64,000 nucleotides of DNA, taken from Hyparrhenia diplandra (taxonomy: Eukaryota > Streptophyta > Magnoliopsida > Poales > Poaceae). Numbering within the stretch: the first letter of the stretch is position 1; the number at the start of each line of letters is the position of its first letter. Below the pieces are notes generated by a model. The model searched no databases. It was not told the origin of the DNA and saw nothing but the letters and a program-made list of their open reading frames with translations. Below, one piece after another: positions 1-13,979 of this stretch. The stretch covers positions 496,001 through 560,000 of the forward strand of contig JADLZK010008235.1 in assembly GCA_015847255.1 (NCBI GenBank), written 5' to 3'. Position numbers and translations under genes: made by a program.

Positions 1-708
1 CGCAGAGGTTTAAATTGACAAGGAAGCGGTAACTCATACTGATCCCCTATATTGGAGTGACAGGAACCAAAAGAAGTTGCTTCTCATTTAGTAGTTTGCC
101 AACTATTTTCGAACCATCTGTTCTTTTGTCAGGACTGGTGCAATCCGTTCTTTATGCCTCTCTCCCAGTTCTTGCCCAGTAAAAGAAATTGGGTCTTGCT
201 ATACTGTTTTAAGATGTCTCTGTTCTGATATGACTTTGTTTGCGGATATGTATACTGCTCTCTTAATCCTAAATGATTCAACTTCCTGCTTGACTCAAAA
301 GAATTACTTACATTTTTCTGGTTACAGGTCAGATTGATTCAACATAGCACCTGCAGTGTTTCCTAGCACCAAACTCACTTTGATTTTTTTACTGCACGGG
401 CGCGCAAAGGCTTACACTAAACTGGTTATGCATTCTATGAGTACTGAACTATGACTGCTGATCTTATTACATATCCTAACACTAAACTATAACTTTCCAA
501 CTAGCATATAATAAATCAATATAGGTTGATCAATGATTCCGATTGGTCATTCAACTTAAATTGTGACGATAATAGATGAGTCACACGGCAATGATATTTG
601 GACCAATCTCACTTACGCCAATAGAATATGAGTAAATAGTGCAGATAATCTCACGGAAATTATAAGGGCAACGAGATGATCTAATCTTATTAATATTAAC
701 CAAACTTC
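1..708. other. Intergenic or 3' end of an upstream gene, no ORF
   Basis: No coding frame of useful length is visible on either strand. The first 380 bases are pyrimidine-rich and intron/UTR-like, including an acceptor-like TTACAG at about 322-327, so this could be the tail of a gene lying left of the window. The rest is AT-rich and unrecognised. Confidence 0.3.
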
Positions 709-713
709 CAGCA

Positions 714-2391
714 TGTCACAGCACAGGACCGGCCCGCCCAGAGAGGGCTAGGGGCGCCCCAGGCTGGCAAGCCGCCTGGGAGGGGGGGGCGTCGCGCCGC
801 CTACCCCCGCAGGCGCGCGCCGCCGCTGCCACCACCGCCACCGTCTCCACGTCATCAACGTCACCTCGTTTCCAAATAAGATTAGGACTTTTTGTGCAGT
901 AGATATTTCAACTCTATAAGGGAATCTCCTATTAATTAGGAAATAAGGCAAAATAGACAAACTCATCCTCGAACTCTTATCAAAGGTCAAGCTCGTCCTC
1001 GCATACTTTTTACGACGGCCACTCTAGTCCTCCAACTATGCTTCTTCATCTCATTTACATCCTTCGACGTACACGCCGTCGAGCAAAGGCGTGAACGCCG
1101 TGACGCCTATCCTTTCTCGCCCTTGGGCTGGTCAAACGCGGGCCTGGCTCTTGACCGCCGGAATCCGGCCGGCAGCCTCACCAAGCTCACCGGGATCGTC
1201 GCGACCACGCCGCGACGGTGACATTGTCGAACAGGGCGGCCAAGGAACTCGCATACGCGCGGCGGCCCGCTGGGCGGATCGCACGCGCGCCGGAGCGGCA
1301 TGGGGACCGCTAGCCGACTGAATGTCTCCCGGCTACGGGACCGCTGAGCTCTGACACTGCGCTCGCACGTGGTCAGGCCCCGAACGTGTTGGTTGCGATG
1401 ATGAGGGAGCGTGTCGTCGCCCCTGGCGGCGCACGACGTCGCTCTCTTTGGTAGAACCGCCTCCCGCGTGGTCGCAGCCGTGTGTAATCGGACGAGCAAT
1501 TGTGCCCGCGGGCGGCGACGCCGCCACGCCCCCACGCTTGGGGGGGATTTGAGAGAGAGGTGGTGCAATGCGGTGGGGAACGCCCGACGGAGCCGTGCCT
1601 CGCATTCCCGCTCCTATGAGATGACCGTAGTGGCCACGGCGACCGCCGGGTTCAAGAAGGCCGCGCCGGAGGGCGAGGCATGAAGCTGGACCGAAGATGC
1701 CACCGCGTTGACCACGGCCACCCGTCGGAGTGCCGTCGCAAAAGGAGGAGGAGCCGGCGGCAACTTAAGACGGTGTGGCGGAGGCCCGCACGGATCGGGG
1801 AGCACGCATGGGCGGGGGCGGGGCCGTGCTATTCGCCGCCTTGCGGTGGTGCTCGAAGGGGTGCTCGGCGCCGCAAGCGAAGCTCGCAAGCACCGCATTG
1901 GACCAGCCATGGACGGAGGGAAGGACTAGGCGGGCGGTGTTCACGCCATTGCCGACGGGCGTGGGACGCCGAAGGACGAATCGGTTTAAAAACATAGTTG
2001 GAGGACTAACCTGGCCGGGCGCAAAAAAGTATAAGGACCTAACTCGACCCTTTGCCAAGAGTTCGGGGGACGAGTTTGCTTATTTTGCCGTGAAATAAAT
2101 AAGGGATGCTTGTAAAACGTATTCCAACTTTATAAGGAAACCTTTAGAGATTGCTTGTGATACAAGTCCCATAGGAGGACTATATAAATAGGGAGGATGT
2201 AATCTTTTAGGGGCAAGCAATAAAGAAATAATTACAGGGCTTTTTGCCTTCCACCACCGCCGCCTCCTCGCCCCTCTCACAAGGCGCTCTCCCCCCCGCG
2301 TCGCTGCCGCCGTCCAGCCCACCCCGCCGGCGCCTCTCGGCCCTAGACGCCGCGCCCGGCCTGGTGTCGCCGCCGCTTCCCTCAACGCGGC
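714..2391 (+). repeat. 5' LTR of the gag-only element, split by a MULE
   Basis: This matches the 3' copy across several blocks and ends with CCCTCAACGCGG, shared with the 3' copy at about 4041-4052. Removing the inserted MULE leaves roughly 530 bp. A TATA-like CTATATAAATAG lies at about 2181. The LTR/internal junction is placed where the two copies stop matching. Confidence 0.5.
947..2089. mobile_element. Mutator-like element with ~100-bp terminal inverted repeats
   Basis: The left end GGCAAAATAGACAAACTC and the reverse complement of the right end, GGCAAAATAAGCAAACTC, match, and similarity continues for about 100 bp into TAGTCCTCCAACTATG. Flanking 9-mers AGGAAATAA and GTGAAATAA agree at 7 of 9 positions, and the uninterrupted site is visible in the 3' LTR copy near 3758. 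The GC-rich interior contrasts with AT-rich ends, as in Pack-MULEs, but I recognise no captured gene and no transposase. Confidence 0.65.
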
Positions 2392-2916
2392 AAAGGGCAA
2401 ATTTGGTATCCGGAGACCGGGGCGATTCGCACCACCGATGGCTTCCGAGATGCGGAGTTCTCCCGGGCCCTCAAGGACCTCCTTGACGACAACCGCATCA
2501 AGATCAAACGCCGCCCGGCGAGATTGAGCCCGCCTTTTTGCATGGAATGCGTCTCTACGCCGAGCCCAAGATTCATATCCCTTCTCTCCGCTCCACGCCC
2601 GCCGGAGGAGGACAGCACCACCATAGGGTCGCCGCCGCGCCGGGGGGCACCTCTAGGCACCACCCCGCCCCCCGATGATGCCACCGACCTACGACGGCGA
2701 CCCCGCCATCCTCGGCTAGAAGAGGGACAGCGACATCACCCGGGGTGACCTCCCGCCGTCATCGACATCGCCATCGACAACAACTCAACATCGCCACCCT
2801 TTGCTTGCTCACCACCGATACCCACACCCGCGTAGGAGCTAGGGGCGGCGCAGCCGGGCGCCACCCGCGGCGCCCCTACCGTAGGTTAGCGGACCACCCG
2901 CCCCGTGCTACGCGGT

Positions 2917-3372
2917 ACGCCTGGAGGTACCAAAGTACGACGGCAGCGATGATCCGGACCAGTGGATTAGCAAGATGGAGATGCTCTTCTTGCTCTAGAG
3001 CGAGATCAACCGGGAGTTCCATGCTCGGTATGCCGCTTTTTCCATTTGTGAGCTCTAGTTCAACAATACGTCGGGAGGAGACCGTTGGTCGAGTGGGATG
3101 TCTTCACGTGCTACGGCGTGACTTCGGGCCACCCATCGACAACAGCACCATGGGTGACTTGGCACCGCCCAAGTAGGAGGGCGATCTGGACGACTATATC
3201 ACTGCCTTTGAGGCCTATGCTACGCGCATGGACCTCCCGAGCCCGCTCCACCGCGTCCACCTCTTCGTCGGCATGCTCCGCACTCCGCTTAGAGAGGCAC
3301 TCACGTGGGAAGAGCCACATATGATGCATGAGGCTATTGACCTCGCGCGTCAATACGATGCCTTGCCCCCGG
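2917..3372 (+). pseudogene. Degenerate retrotransposon gag
   Basis: Conceptual translation across frames gives gag-like text: a VPKYDGSDDPDQWISKME block followed by DDYITAFEAYATRMDLPSPL and a LHRVHLFVGMLR block. This order is typical of plant Ty3/gypsy gag N-terminal regions. Several in-frame stops (for example TAG near 2996 and 3174) and frame changes break it, so no functional product is expected. The family is known; the assignment here is by motif reading only. Confidence 0.55.
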
Positions 3373-3433
3373 ATGCACCTTGATAGTAGTGCCTAGCGGC
3401 GTGGGCAACAACAACGACAACGGCAACGTCGTC

Positions 3434-3468
3434 AACATCGACATCGACATCGACATCGACATCGACGA
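3434..3468. repeat. (ATCGAC)n microsatellite
   Basis: About five tandem copies of a 6-bp unit lie inside the gag-only retroelement, just downstream of its gag remnant. Confidence 0.9.
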
Positions 3469-3605
3469 GGTGCTAGAGGCCGGGGACACCCAAGCAGCCA
3501 CGCCTAGCCCCGGCCATGGAGGCCATCGACGACCGGGTGGCACTCGACCTCCTTGCCGAGCTTCACCTAGGAACAACAACAAACTAGGAGCTCACAATCA
3601 TCGCA

Positions 3606-4060
3606 TGACGCAATCATCCCCTTTTATATACCCCGCCGGCGGCGCCGCCACTCATCGCCACCGTCTCAGCGTCATCCACGCCACCTCGTTTCCAAATAAG
3701 ATTAGGACTTTTTGTGTGCAGTAGATATTCTAACTCTATAAAGAAATCTCCTATTAGAAAATAAATAAGGGTTGCTTGTAAAAGGTATTCTAACTCTATA
3801 AGGAAACCTTTAGAGATTTCTTGAGATACAAGTCTCACAAGAGGGCTATATAAAAGGGGAGGATGTAATCTATTAGGGGCAAGCAATAAAGAAATAATTT
3901 CCGGATTTTGCCTTATACCACCGCCGCCTCCCGCCTCCCCTCCGCGGCGCGCCTATCCCTTCCCCTCGCGGGCGGCGTCCGCTGCCCAGCCTCGCCACGC
4001 CGGCGGCCCTAGGCGGCGCCCGCCGGTGTCACCACCGCATCCCTCAACGCGGCTGTGACA
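3606..4060 (+). repeat. 3' LTR of the gag-only element
   Basis: This is the uninterrupted LTR copy matching the split 5' LTR. It includes GCTATATAAAAGGGGAGGA (TATA-like, about 3846) and a GC-rich tail ending GCGGCTGTGACA. The left boundary is uncertain by some tens of bases. Confidence 0.45.
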
Positions 4061-4065
4061 CAACA

Positions 4066-4978
4066 AAAGCAGGGATAAATTGATAATAGAGGGATGGCTT
4101 ACAATCGGGGCGCAATTCAAACCCTAGATAAATCTTCCACCCACAGTCACGATGAACCATGATCACAAGAGGGGAATTCCAAGCGACGCACTCAAGCCGA
4201 TGAAACTCGATCACGCACTCCACGCAAATCCGTGAGGATCCGGCAACACTCACTAAGGTTTCTCGGCGGCGACTCGACGAGAAAAACTCCACAATAAAAT
4301 TCAACCTGCCTGGCCATCACCTTAATAGCATGTAGGCCAGCCGACTCGAAACCAACCAAACTGACCACAGTCTGACTCAAGCACGTTAAACATATTTGGT
4401 TCGGACTCAACCATACTAACAATAAACAAAGACACACCTGGTCATCCTACTACCATGTCGAACCACAAATTATAAAGCTAACACATACTAATAATCCCGC
4501 CAGGATACAAATCACATTATTAGCACCTTGACCGGTTCCCTCACTAGCAGCACGCGTGGACATGTACCAGATTATTACCCAAGATTAGCAAATTCTTCAC
4601 GCTAATAAACTTCATGTGACGTCTACCTGCATGGAGCTAATAAATATATTTTTGCTTGGTTTCCTTTCCTTCTCTTTTCCAAACGGTGAAGCACCTCAAA
4701 AAATTATATTTGATAAAAGGCCAGCAGCAATAAATTTATCCATATCCTCGTTATATTTCTCACCAAAAATATTGGTTTCAAACTGAAGGCCAGAAGCTAA
4801 TAAAGAGTTACCAGTTACTTCATTCAAAATATTGTAAGACTTGTCTGCATAAATATCCTGATGAGTCATGGAGTCATCACACTGACACACACCATAGAAG
4901 TCCTTGCTCCACCATTGCATATATATATGATCATCGTTCCCCCACTAAAATATCTTCAATACAATTTTTTTAGAACTC
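4066..4978. other. Unclassified AT-rich intergenic sequence
   Basis: No supported gene. Two open stretches on the minus strand (4044-4304 and 4696-4920) have no motif I recognise. The sequence next to the retroelement could be the edge of another repeat. Confidence 0.3.
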
Positions 4979-4981
4979 TAA

Positions 4982-5263
4982 GGCCGTCTCAGTGGGAGTT
5001 TCATCATAGTTTCATTTGTATTTAATGAGCTATCATTAGACATTTTGGATGATGTGGCAATCGTATTTAAGAAGGGACAGAATAAATGAGTTTCATGGGA
5101 ATGAAACTCTCTTGGCACGAATACCAACTTTCTATGAGTCATGAAATTGAATGCGTATGAAACTATCCATTGAGAATGAAGGTTTCGTTCGAAGTTTTAT
5201 TTTCTTCTAGATGATGTGGCAATCTTGAAAACAACGCTATGAAACTCCCTAAGGAGATCGACC
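4982..5263. mobile_element. Tourist/Harbinger-like MITE (copy 1)
   Basis: Terminal inverted repeats GGCCGTCTCAGTGGGAGTTT and (reverse complement of the right end) GGTCGATCTCCTTAGGGAGT are flanked by direct TAA repeats at 4979-4981 and 5264-5266. The 282-bp interior is AT-rich and non-coding. A 3-bp TAA/TTA duplication is characteristic of PIF/Harbinger MITEs. Confidence 0.7.
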
Positions 5264-5478
5264 TAATATATATTTCATACGTCCCAAGTTATAAATTATT
5301 TTTAATATTTAAAACATCACGACTTTGAGCAAATTAGTTATCTGGTGTACCGGAATCAAGTGCAAGTCATGCAAGCAGGAGATCATAGGTGAGAACTAAA
5401 CTAAAATGATTTCGGGTGAGAAAATAACACGGAAGTTCAATAAAATCACCGCCGTGAATCCTTATTTGTTGTTAATTA

Positions 5479-5833
5479 GGTCGGTCTCAATGAGGGTTTC
5501 ATGAGTGTTTCATGCACATTAAATACAACCACATCAAAAAACTTCACTTTTTTGCATGAAACGCCCTAGGAGAGAGAAGGAAAAAAGTTTCACCATGGTG
5601 AAACCTTTGGGCATTGTTTCACATGCATTGAAAACGAGGGGTGAAACCCCCATTGAGAGAATAGTGTTTTATTATGAAACTATGCAATTAAACCATGCAA
5701 TGAGAGAGATTTGTGGGACCCTTGAGTCTATGAAAGTGTGCAATGAAACTATACATTGAGGGAGGAGGCTTATTTCATACCAAAGTTTCACACCTTGAAA
5801 CCCAGGAGGTGAAACTCTCCATTGAGACTGGCT
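5479..5833. mobile_element. Tourist/Harbinger-like MITE (copy 2, same family)
   Basis: Terminal repeats GGTCGGTCTCAATGAGGG and (reverse complement) AGCCAGTCTCAATGGAGA are flanked by TTA at 5476-5478 and 5834-5836. It shares ends with the 4982-5263 element but is internally different and unusually rich in scattered GTGAAAC/GTTTCAC motifs on both strands. Open frames inside it are incidental. Confidence 0.7.
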
Positions 5834-6235
5834 TTATGCACACAATGATCACAAAATCTATATCTGAATATTTAAAGACATCCTTATCTGAATTTTCGTT
5901 CATTTATGTGTACATTTTGGTAAATCTTCATCTGAAACTTGTTTCCTATACTTTGGAATATTTTACGGAAAGTCTAGAAGCCTTATCTAAGTAGTATTTT
6001 TATCTAATCTGCTACGAGGATGCTTATCACGTCCATGATCAATTTCCACCGTGTCCCCCAGGCCCACCTACAGCCTCACGTGATCCGGCTCCTAAACACC
6101 CCTGGCGCGTTGCCCGTGAAACTTGGAACAGCTGTTTCGAGTTCACAACGTAGTTCAGACTCGTCGCGCTCGCACGCCGTCTCTGCCGCCGGCTAGATTT
6201 CTAATCTCTGCGGGCGTAGGAGGGGCGCCGGATCC

Positions 6236-8824
<2,589 letters not shown>

Positions 8825-9274
8825 AATAGTGGCATACTTCGTATTATTTGTGGTTGTTATTGAGGATGCAAAAGAGGATGAGGATAAGAGAATTTAAGAG
8901 TCCTGTAACAGCGATCCTTGTTTTGCTCAGTTTTTTAAATGCCCTATTATGGCTCGGTTGCTGTGTGTTCTAGAGCCAGTAACAAGTCATTTTACTGGTT
9001 TATCAATCATAAGAATAGTATCATTTATTAAACCATTTACAAATGCACTTACAATTATTTTTGTACTTCATAAATAATTCTTTGATATAGTGAATAAATT
9101 CAAAATCTTGATTGTTGGTGCCAACTGAAGTTATTATTGATGCCAGCAGGGGTGGAGGGTAATGGAGGTGAAAAACTGAAATGGGCCTCCCCTGTTTGAT
9201 AGGAATTTAAAGGTCCATAGATCTCTTGGTCCTGGGTCAAGCACCTGGGCTTCCCTCTTGCTATGATTTTGACA
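8825..9274. other. 3' flank of the WNK gene
   Basis: AT-rich sequence after the WNK stop codon, probably 3' UTR followed by intergenic DNA. No ORF or repeat structure was seen before the foldback element at 9284. Confidence 0.4.
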
Positions 9275-9283
9275 TTGAAATAA

Positions 9284-10215
9284 GGAAAAAGTCCACATTC
9301 CCTCCCTCAACTATCACGAGAAGTTCACTTTTCCTCCCTCAACTCCAAAACCGGACAAACCGCCTCTCCTCAACTTTTCAAACCATGCATTTTTCCTCCC
9401 TCGGCGGTTTTGAGGGCGGCTTTGCTACAGTAACCGCGGGTTTAGTACAGTAACCATGGTTTGCTACAGTACCAGCACCTTTGCCTTTTCTTTTTTTAAA
9501 AAAATTTTGGTTGAATCTTTGAAAAACATAGTAAATCATAGAAAAATCATAAAATAAAAAATCCGATTTTGTTGGACTCCACATGAGTAGATCTACACAG
9601 TGAGTATATAATATGATATGCTTTAGTACAAAGTTTTTTGCTATGAAAGTTTTGTCTTTTTCTTTTTTTCATTTATTTGGCTGAATCTTTGAAAAATCAT
9701 AGAAAATCATAAAAAAATCATAAAATAGAAAATCCAATTTTGTTAGACTCCACATGAGTAGATTTACACATTGAATATTTAATATGATATGCTTTAGTAC
9801 AAAGTTCTACACGGTGAATATATAATTAATTAAAATAATTCGTAGTCGCAACTTCTATAATTATTTTGTTGAACTAAAGTATACCATATTATATGTTCAT
9901 TGTGTAGATCTACTCATGTGGAGTCTAACAAAATTAGATTTTTCTATTTTTAATTTTTTTCTGTGATTTACTATGATTTTTTAAAGATTCAGTCGGATTT
10001 TTTAAAAAAAAGGAAAAGGCAAAGGTGATGGTACTGTAGCAAACCATGGTTCTTGTACTAAACCCGCGGTTACTGTAGCAAAACCGCCGTCAAAACCGCC
10101 GAGGGAGGAAAAATGCATGGTTTGAAAAGTTGAGGGAGGCGATTTGGTTTTTTTGGAGTTGGGGAGGAAAAGTGAACTTCGCGTGATAGTTGGGGAGGGA
10201 ATGTGGACTTTTTCC
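9284..10215. mobile_element. Foldback Mutator-like MITE with perfect 9-bp target duplication
   Basis: It starts GGAAAAAGTCCACATTCCCT and ends with the exact complement of its first 18 bases or so. TTGAAATAA is repeated exactly at 9275-9283 and 10216-10224. The inverted arms run for at least 210 bp (GCTACAGTAACCGCGG at about 9424 against CCGCGGTTACTGTAGC at about 10064). They continue more loosely through AT-rich DNA, where a block containing CTCCACATGAGTAGAT occurs twice in the left arm and once inverted in the right arm. There is no coding capacity. A transcript would fold into a long hairpin. Confidence 0.9.
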
Positions 10216-10224
10216 TTGAAATAA

Positions 10225-10724
10225 CCAATTTAGCCCTCTCTTGCTGCTGGCCCACGTTCATCGTTATATGCTAGTATGCTAGTATAGTAACTACTATCCA
10301 TTTCATTTCAAATTGTACTGAACCTGCCCTAAAATATATCTAAATGGTTTTTAAACAAAATAAGAAGATTGACAAAAATCCCACCTTACCCCTCGGAGCG
10401 ACTATTTCAGCCGTTACTTTTTTTAGTTATCGACTACTTGTTTTCGGTGACACGAAGTTTAAAAGGAATCTCAGTACTTTCCACCAAAATAACTAGGGGT
10501 GTGGTGGGAGAATTTAATGAAACATTTTTTTGTGTTTTTATATGTTATTATATATTTGATCTGGACTCACTACACGTGCTCATATGAGTTTTACAACCAT
10601 GTATGTTTGTGCATGCAACAATGGCACGAAGTTTGATTGTAATACATATATCTCCGAGCCACAAGACGTTTAAACAACAGCACAACAAGCTGTATTTTCG
10701 GTTGCAATGCACAAACCTATTTTT

Positions 10725-10765
<41 letters not shown>

Positions 10766-10853
10766 CTCAAAATATGTTTGGTCGTACGTTTCTGCACTTT
10801 TCCCTCATCACAAGTTTTGGAAAAGAAATAGTCAACACAGATGATAGAGCGGG
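10225..10853. other. Intergenic DNA between two transposons
   Basis: No gene seen. It contains a (TA)n tract and AT-rich unique-looking sequence up to the CACTA insertion site. Confidence 0.4.
10728..10762. repeat. (TA)n microsatellite
   Basis: A 35-bp uninterrupted alternating TA run; the open frame across it is not coding. Confidence 0.95.
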
Positions 10854-11319
10854 CTTCACTACTACAAAAGGGCACTAAGAGAGCGCGGCTTGAACATTAG
10901 GGGCGGCGGATGCGAAAATCGGGGTAGAAGCAAACCGCCCCTAATGTTGGCACATTAGAGGCGGCTCGTAACAAACCGCCTCTTGTTGGCACATTAGGGG
11001 CGGCTCATGTTTTGAGCCACCCCTAATGTTACGACACATTAGGGGCGGTTATATTTCAGCCACCCCTAATGTAACCTCAAATCAGGGGCGGTTATATATA
11101 GAGTCACCCCTAATGTATTTTGGTCAAACTTGGTCAAACGAAGCACAAAATGACCTCAAATCGAAAAACTTTGAATACAAAAAGTTGTATATATAGAGTG
11201 TAGATCTTGAGGAGCTACACAAAGTTGGTGTTTGTGACTTTTTTAAAAAGAGGAGATCTAGGGCTCCAAAAAGGCGTCTTTAGTTTGAATTGGAAAAGTC
11301 AAACTTGGTCAAACGAGGT

Positions 11320-12718
11320 TGAAGCATCTAGGCCCCTAGGATTGGGTTTCGATGATTGATGACAATATAATTATCATGACTAACGTGTGTTTTTGCGTAA
11401 AACAGGTTGAGTTAGGTCATGGTAATGGTAATCTCGGGCAATGAGTTTGTTATGCCCCCCGACAATGGAATTCGTTCGGTTTTTCGGAGGATACGTCAAG
11501 GTTAAGGACAGCTAGTTCCGATTGTCGATGGTGTTGGGTGACATCGGATTAGGTGTTAGGACTTTGTTTATCTTTTGGCCGTACTATTAAGGGGGGTACG
11601 AATAAGTAGCTTGACCTAGGCGAGTCTAGAGATGAGTTGTGGTGCACACTTGAGTATCTTTAGCACTAGGTAGCTCAATTTATGCACGAGACATGTTGGA
11701 AGTTGAAGCAATTCAAGAAATCGCAAAGACGGAGCCGAGAAAGGCCTCAAAAGGCTCACCGGGACGCCCCGGGGATTTGGACCGGACGCTTCGGTCTTGC
11801 ACCGGAGCCACCGTTGCTCGCCCGGTGGGGGTTCCAGTAAGCCCCGCAAGAGGGTTTTGTCGCGTCCCGTACACCGGAACCAGGACCCGGGACGCATGAA
11901 CTGCTCGTCGGGAGGCTTGTCTTATTCTGCACGGAAGCACGCACCGACCCACCGGGTGCGTCCGGTGCGGCTGTTTTCTGTGGTCTTGAGGTGATTCCGT
12001 GAAGTTGCTTCATGGGGGCTATATATGCTTTGTCCCCACGACCTTGCCCTCTCTCTTGCTCATTTGTCCAGCTGAGAAACACCCTTGAGAGTGCAAGGAA
12101 GTGCAAGAGCCCTAAGGTGGTCATCCATGCAAGATTAAGGATCATCCTTAGAGTGTTTGAGAGATTCAAGTGTGCATCCACTCTTCTCCTAGGCTTGTTG
12201 AGGTCAAGTGAGAGTTCGTGCTTGTTTCTCTTGGTGATCGCCATCACCTAGACGCGGTTTGGTGGCGGATCATGGCTTGAAGATCACCGGTGGTGCTTGT
12301 GGGTGGCTCAAGCAAGCTTTGTGGCGGTTTTGGGTGATTCACCGTGACTGGTGTCGAAGAATCAACCCGTAGAGAGCACTTAGTTCTTGCGAGGACTAAG
12401 GGGAGCAATACTCTCAAGGGAGTGCTCCAACGAGGACTAGGGGGTGTGGCGACACCTCGATACCTCGGAAAAAAAATCGCCGTGTTCCTTCCTCTCTTTA
12501 TCTTCGCATTTACTTTCCGCAATTCTATTTCATGCCTTTACATTCCTAGAATTGCCATGCTAGAGTAGGATTGGAACTTAGGGTGCAAAACTTTGTGCGA
12601 TAGTTGCTAGAAACACACTTAGGCACAAGAGGGTGAATATGGGCTAGTAGGTTGTTTATTTAAGTTAAAATTTTAGATTAGCCCAATTCACCCCCTCTTG
12701 GGCATCTCGATCCTTTCG
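11320..12718 (+). mobile_element. Solo LTR, copia-type, nested in the CACTA element
   Basis: It begins TGAAGCATCTAGGCCCCTAG and ends CACCCCCTCTTGGGCATCTCGATCCTTTCG, with GAGGT repeated at 11315-11319 and 12719-12723. Removing it restores the flanking CACTA text (CAAACGAGGTGAAACGAAGC). A TATA-like CTATATATGC lies at about 12020. No internal region or second LTR is present, so this is a recombination remnant. The final CG instead of CA is a small departure from the TG...CA rule. Confidence 0.82.
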
Positions 12719-12848
12719 GAGGTGAAACGAAGCACTAAATGACCTTAAATCAAAAAACTTTGAATACAAACGTGTTAGAGCTCATCGAGATCAACATTAG
12801 TTATATGAGTTATTTTGGCTTTTAAGAAAGTGTTAGTAAACACTAGAA

Positions 12849-13745
12849 GAAGTCGCGCGGTAATTAAAATAATCGAGAGAAAATTACCAAACAATTCCGA
12901 AAATTCTTAAACTTGGCGGTGCCTTCACACATGTCATGTAGATGCCTCGAGAAAAAGTTTGAGGCCGATAGTACACACGCAAAGTGCACAAAGCCACACA
13001 ACCATGAGAAACCTAAGTGTAAGGATATGGTTCGGTGAAAGGTTAAGGTATACCACTATGAAGCACGTATGCTCCGCCTATGTCCAAACTTCCTCAAATT
13101 TTTTTTGTGGTCATTTACACCCAAAATATGGCCTAACGCAAAATCCTAGGTTTTTAGTCATTTTTGAAATTACCGTATTTTTCTACGTGCCGTTTGCGAC
13201 CAAATATGGTGAATTACACCGTGAAAACACAATAATTTCAAGACCGGCCTCCACAAGTTTTGCCTCCTAGGGCACAAGAGACCTTGCGACAAAGTTTGGC
13301 ACCGTTTCAGGTCTTTTGGGGGTGGTCATAGTTCAACGTATAATTAGGGAGAAGTCGCGCGGTATATAAAATAATCAGAGAAAATTACCAAACAATTCCG
13401 TAAAAATTCTCAAACTTGGCGGTGCCTTCACACATGCCATGTAGATGCCTCAGAAAAAGTTTGAGGCCGATAGCACACTGCAAAGCCACAGGCCACACAA
13501 CCATGAGAAACCTAAGTGTAAGGATAGGGTTCGGTGAAAGGTTCCGTATACCACTATGAAGCACGTCTGCTCCGCCTATGTCCAAACTTCCTCAAAAATT
13601 TTTTTGTGGTCATTTACACCCAAAATATGGCCCCACGCAAAAATCCTAGGTTTTTTTACTCATTTTTGAAATTAACGTATTATTTTTCACGCCGCCGCAT
13701 TTGCGACCAAATATGGTGAATTACACTTTGAAAACACAATAATTT
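12849..13745. repeat. Tandem duplication, ~502-bp period, inside the CACTA element
   Basis: GAAGTCGCGCGGTA starts copies at 12849 and 13351. The copies share long blocks, including ACACATG...CATGTAGATGCCTC, CACTATGAAGCACGT and GACCAAATATGGTGAATTAC, with scattered substitutions and small indels. Non-coding. Confidence 0.85.
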
Positions 13746-13979
13746 CGACCAAATAACAAAAATTTGTAATTATAATTACTGTATATTTCTACAACTTCGT
13801 TGTTGACCTTTTTCATTTGAAATAATTTATTTACTAGCCCAAACCTATACTATATGTTTCAAATAATGAAATATATTTATATTTATTTATAGTTGTTCAG
13901 CCCACAACAATGTAGCCCAATATTACCAGGCTTGTTCGGCCCATGATCTTTTGGTCGTCGGATCGGAGCATGGACGGCT

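Larger units (their letters stand above)
714..4060 (+). mobile_element. Non-autonomous LTR retrotransposon, gag-only (TR-GAG-like)
   Basis: Two copies of an LTR-like segment share blocks such as TTTCCAAATAAGATTAGGAC and GGGGCAAGCAATAAAGAAAT (about 867 and 3688; about 2210 and 3877). The outer ends are TGTCACA (714) and TGTGACA (ending 4060). They are flanked by CAGCA and CAACA, a 5-bp target duplication with one mismatch. The interior is only about 1.2 kb and shows gag-like coding but no protease, RT or integrase. The 5' LTR is split by a Mutator-like element. The exact inner LTR edges are inferred. Confidence 0.6.

Noticed and set aside
10603..10878. A 91-codon frame across the TA repeat
   Set aside because: The microsatellite encodes an alternating Tyr/Ile run and there is no flanking support.
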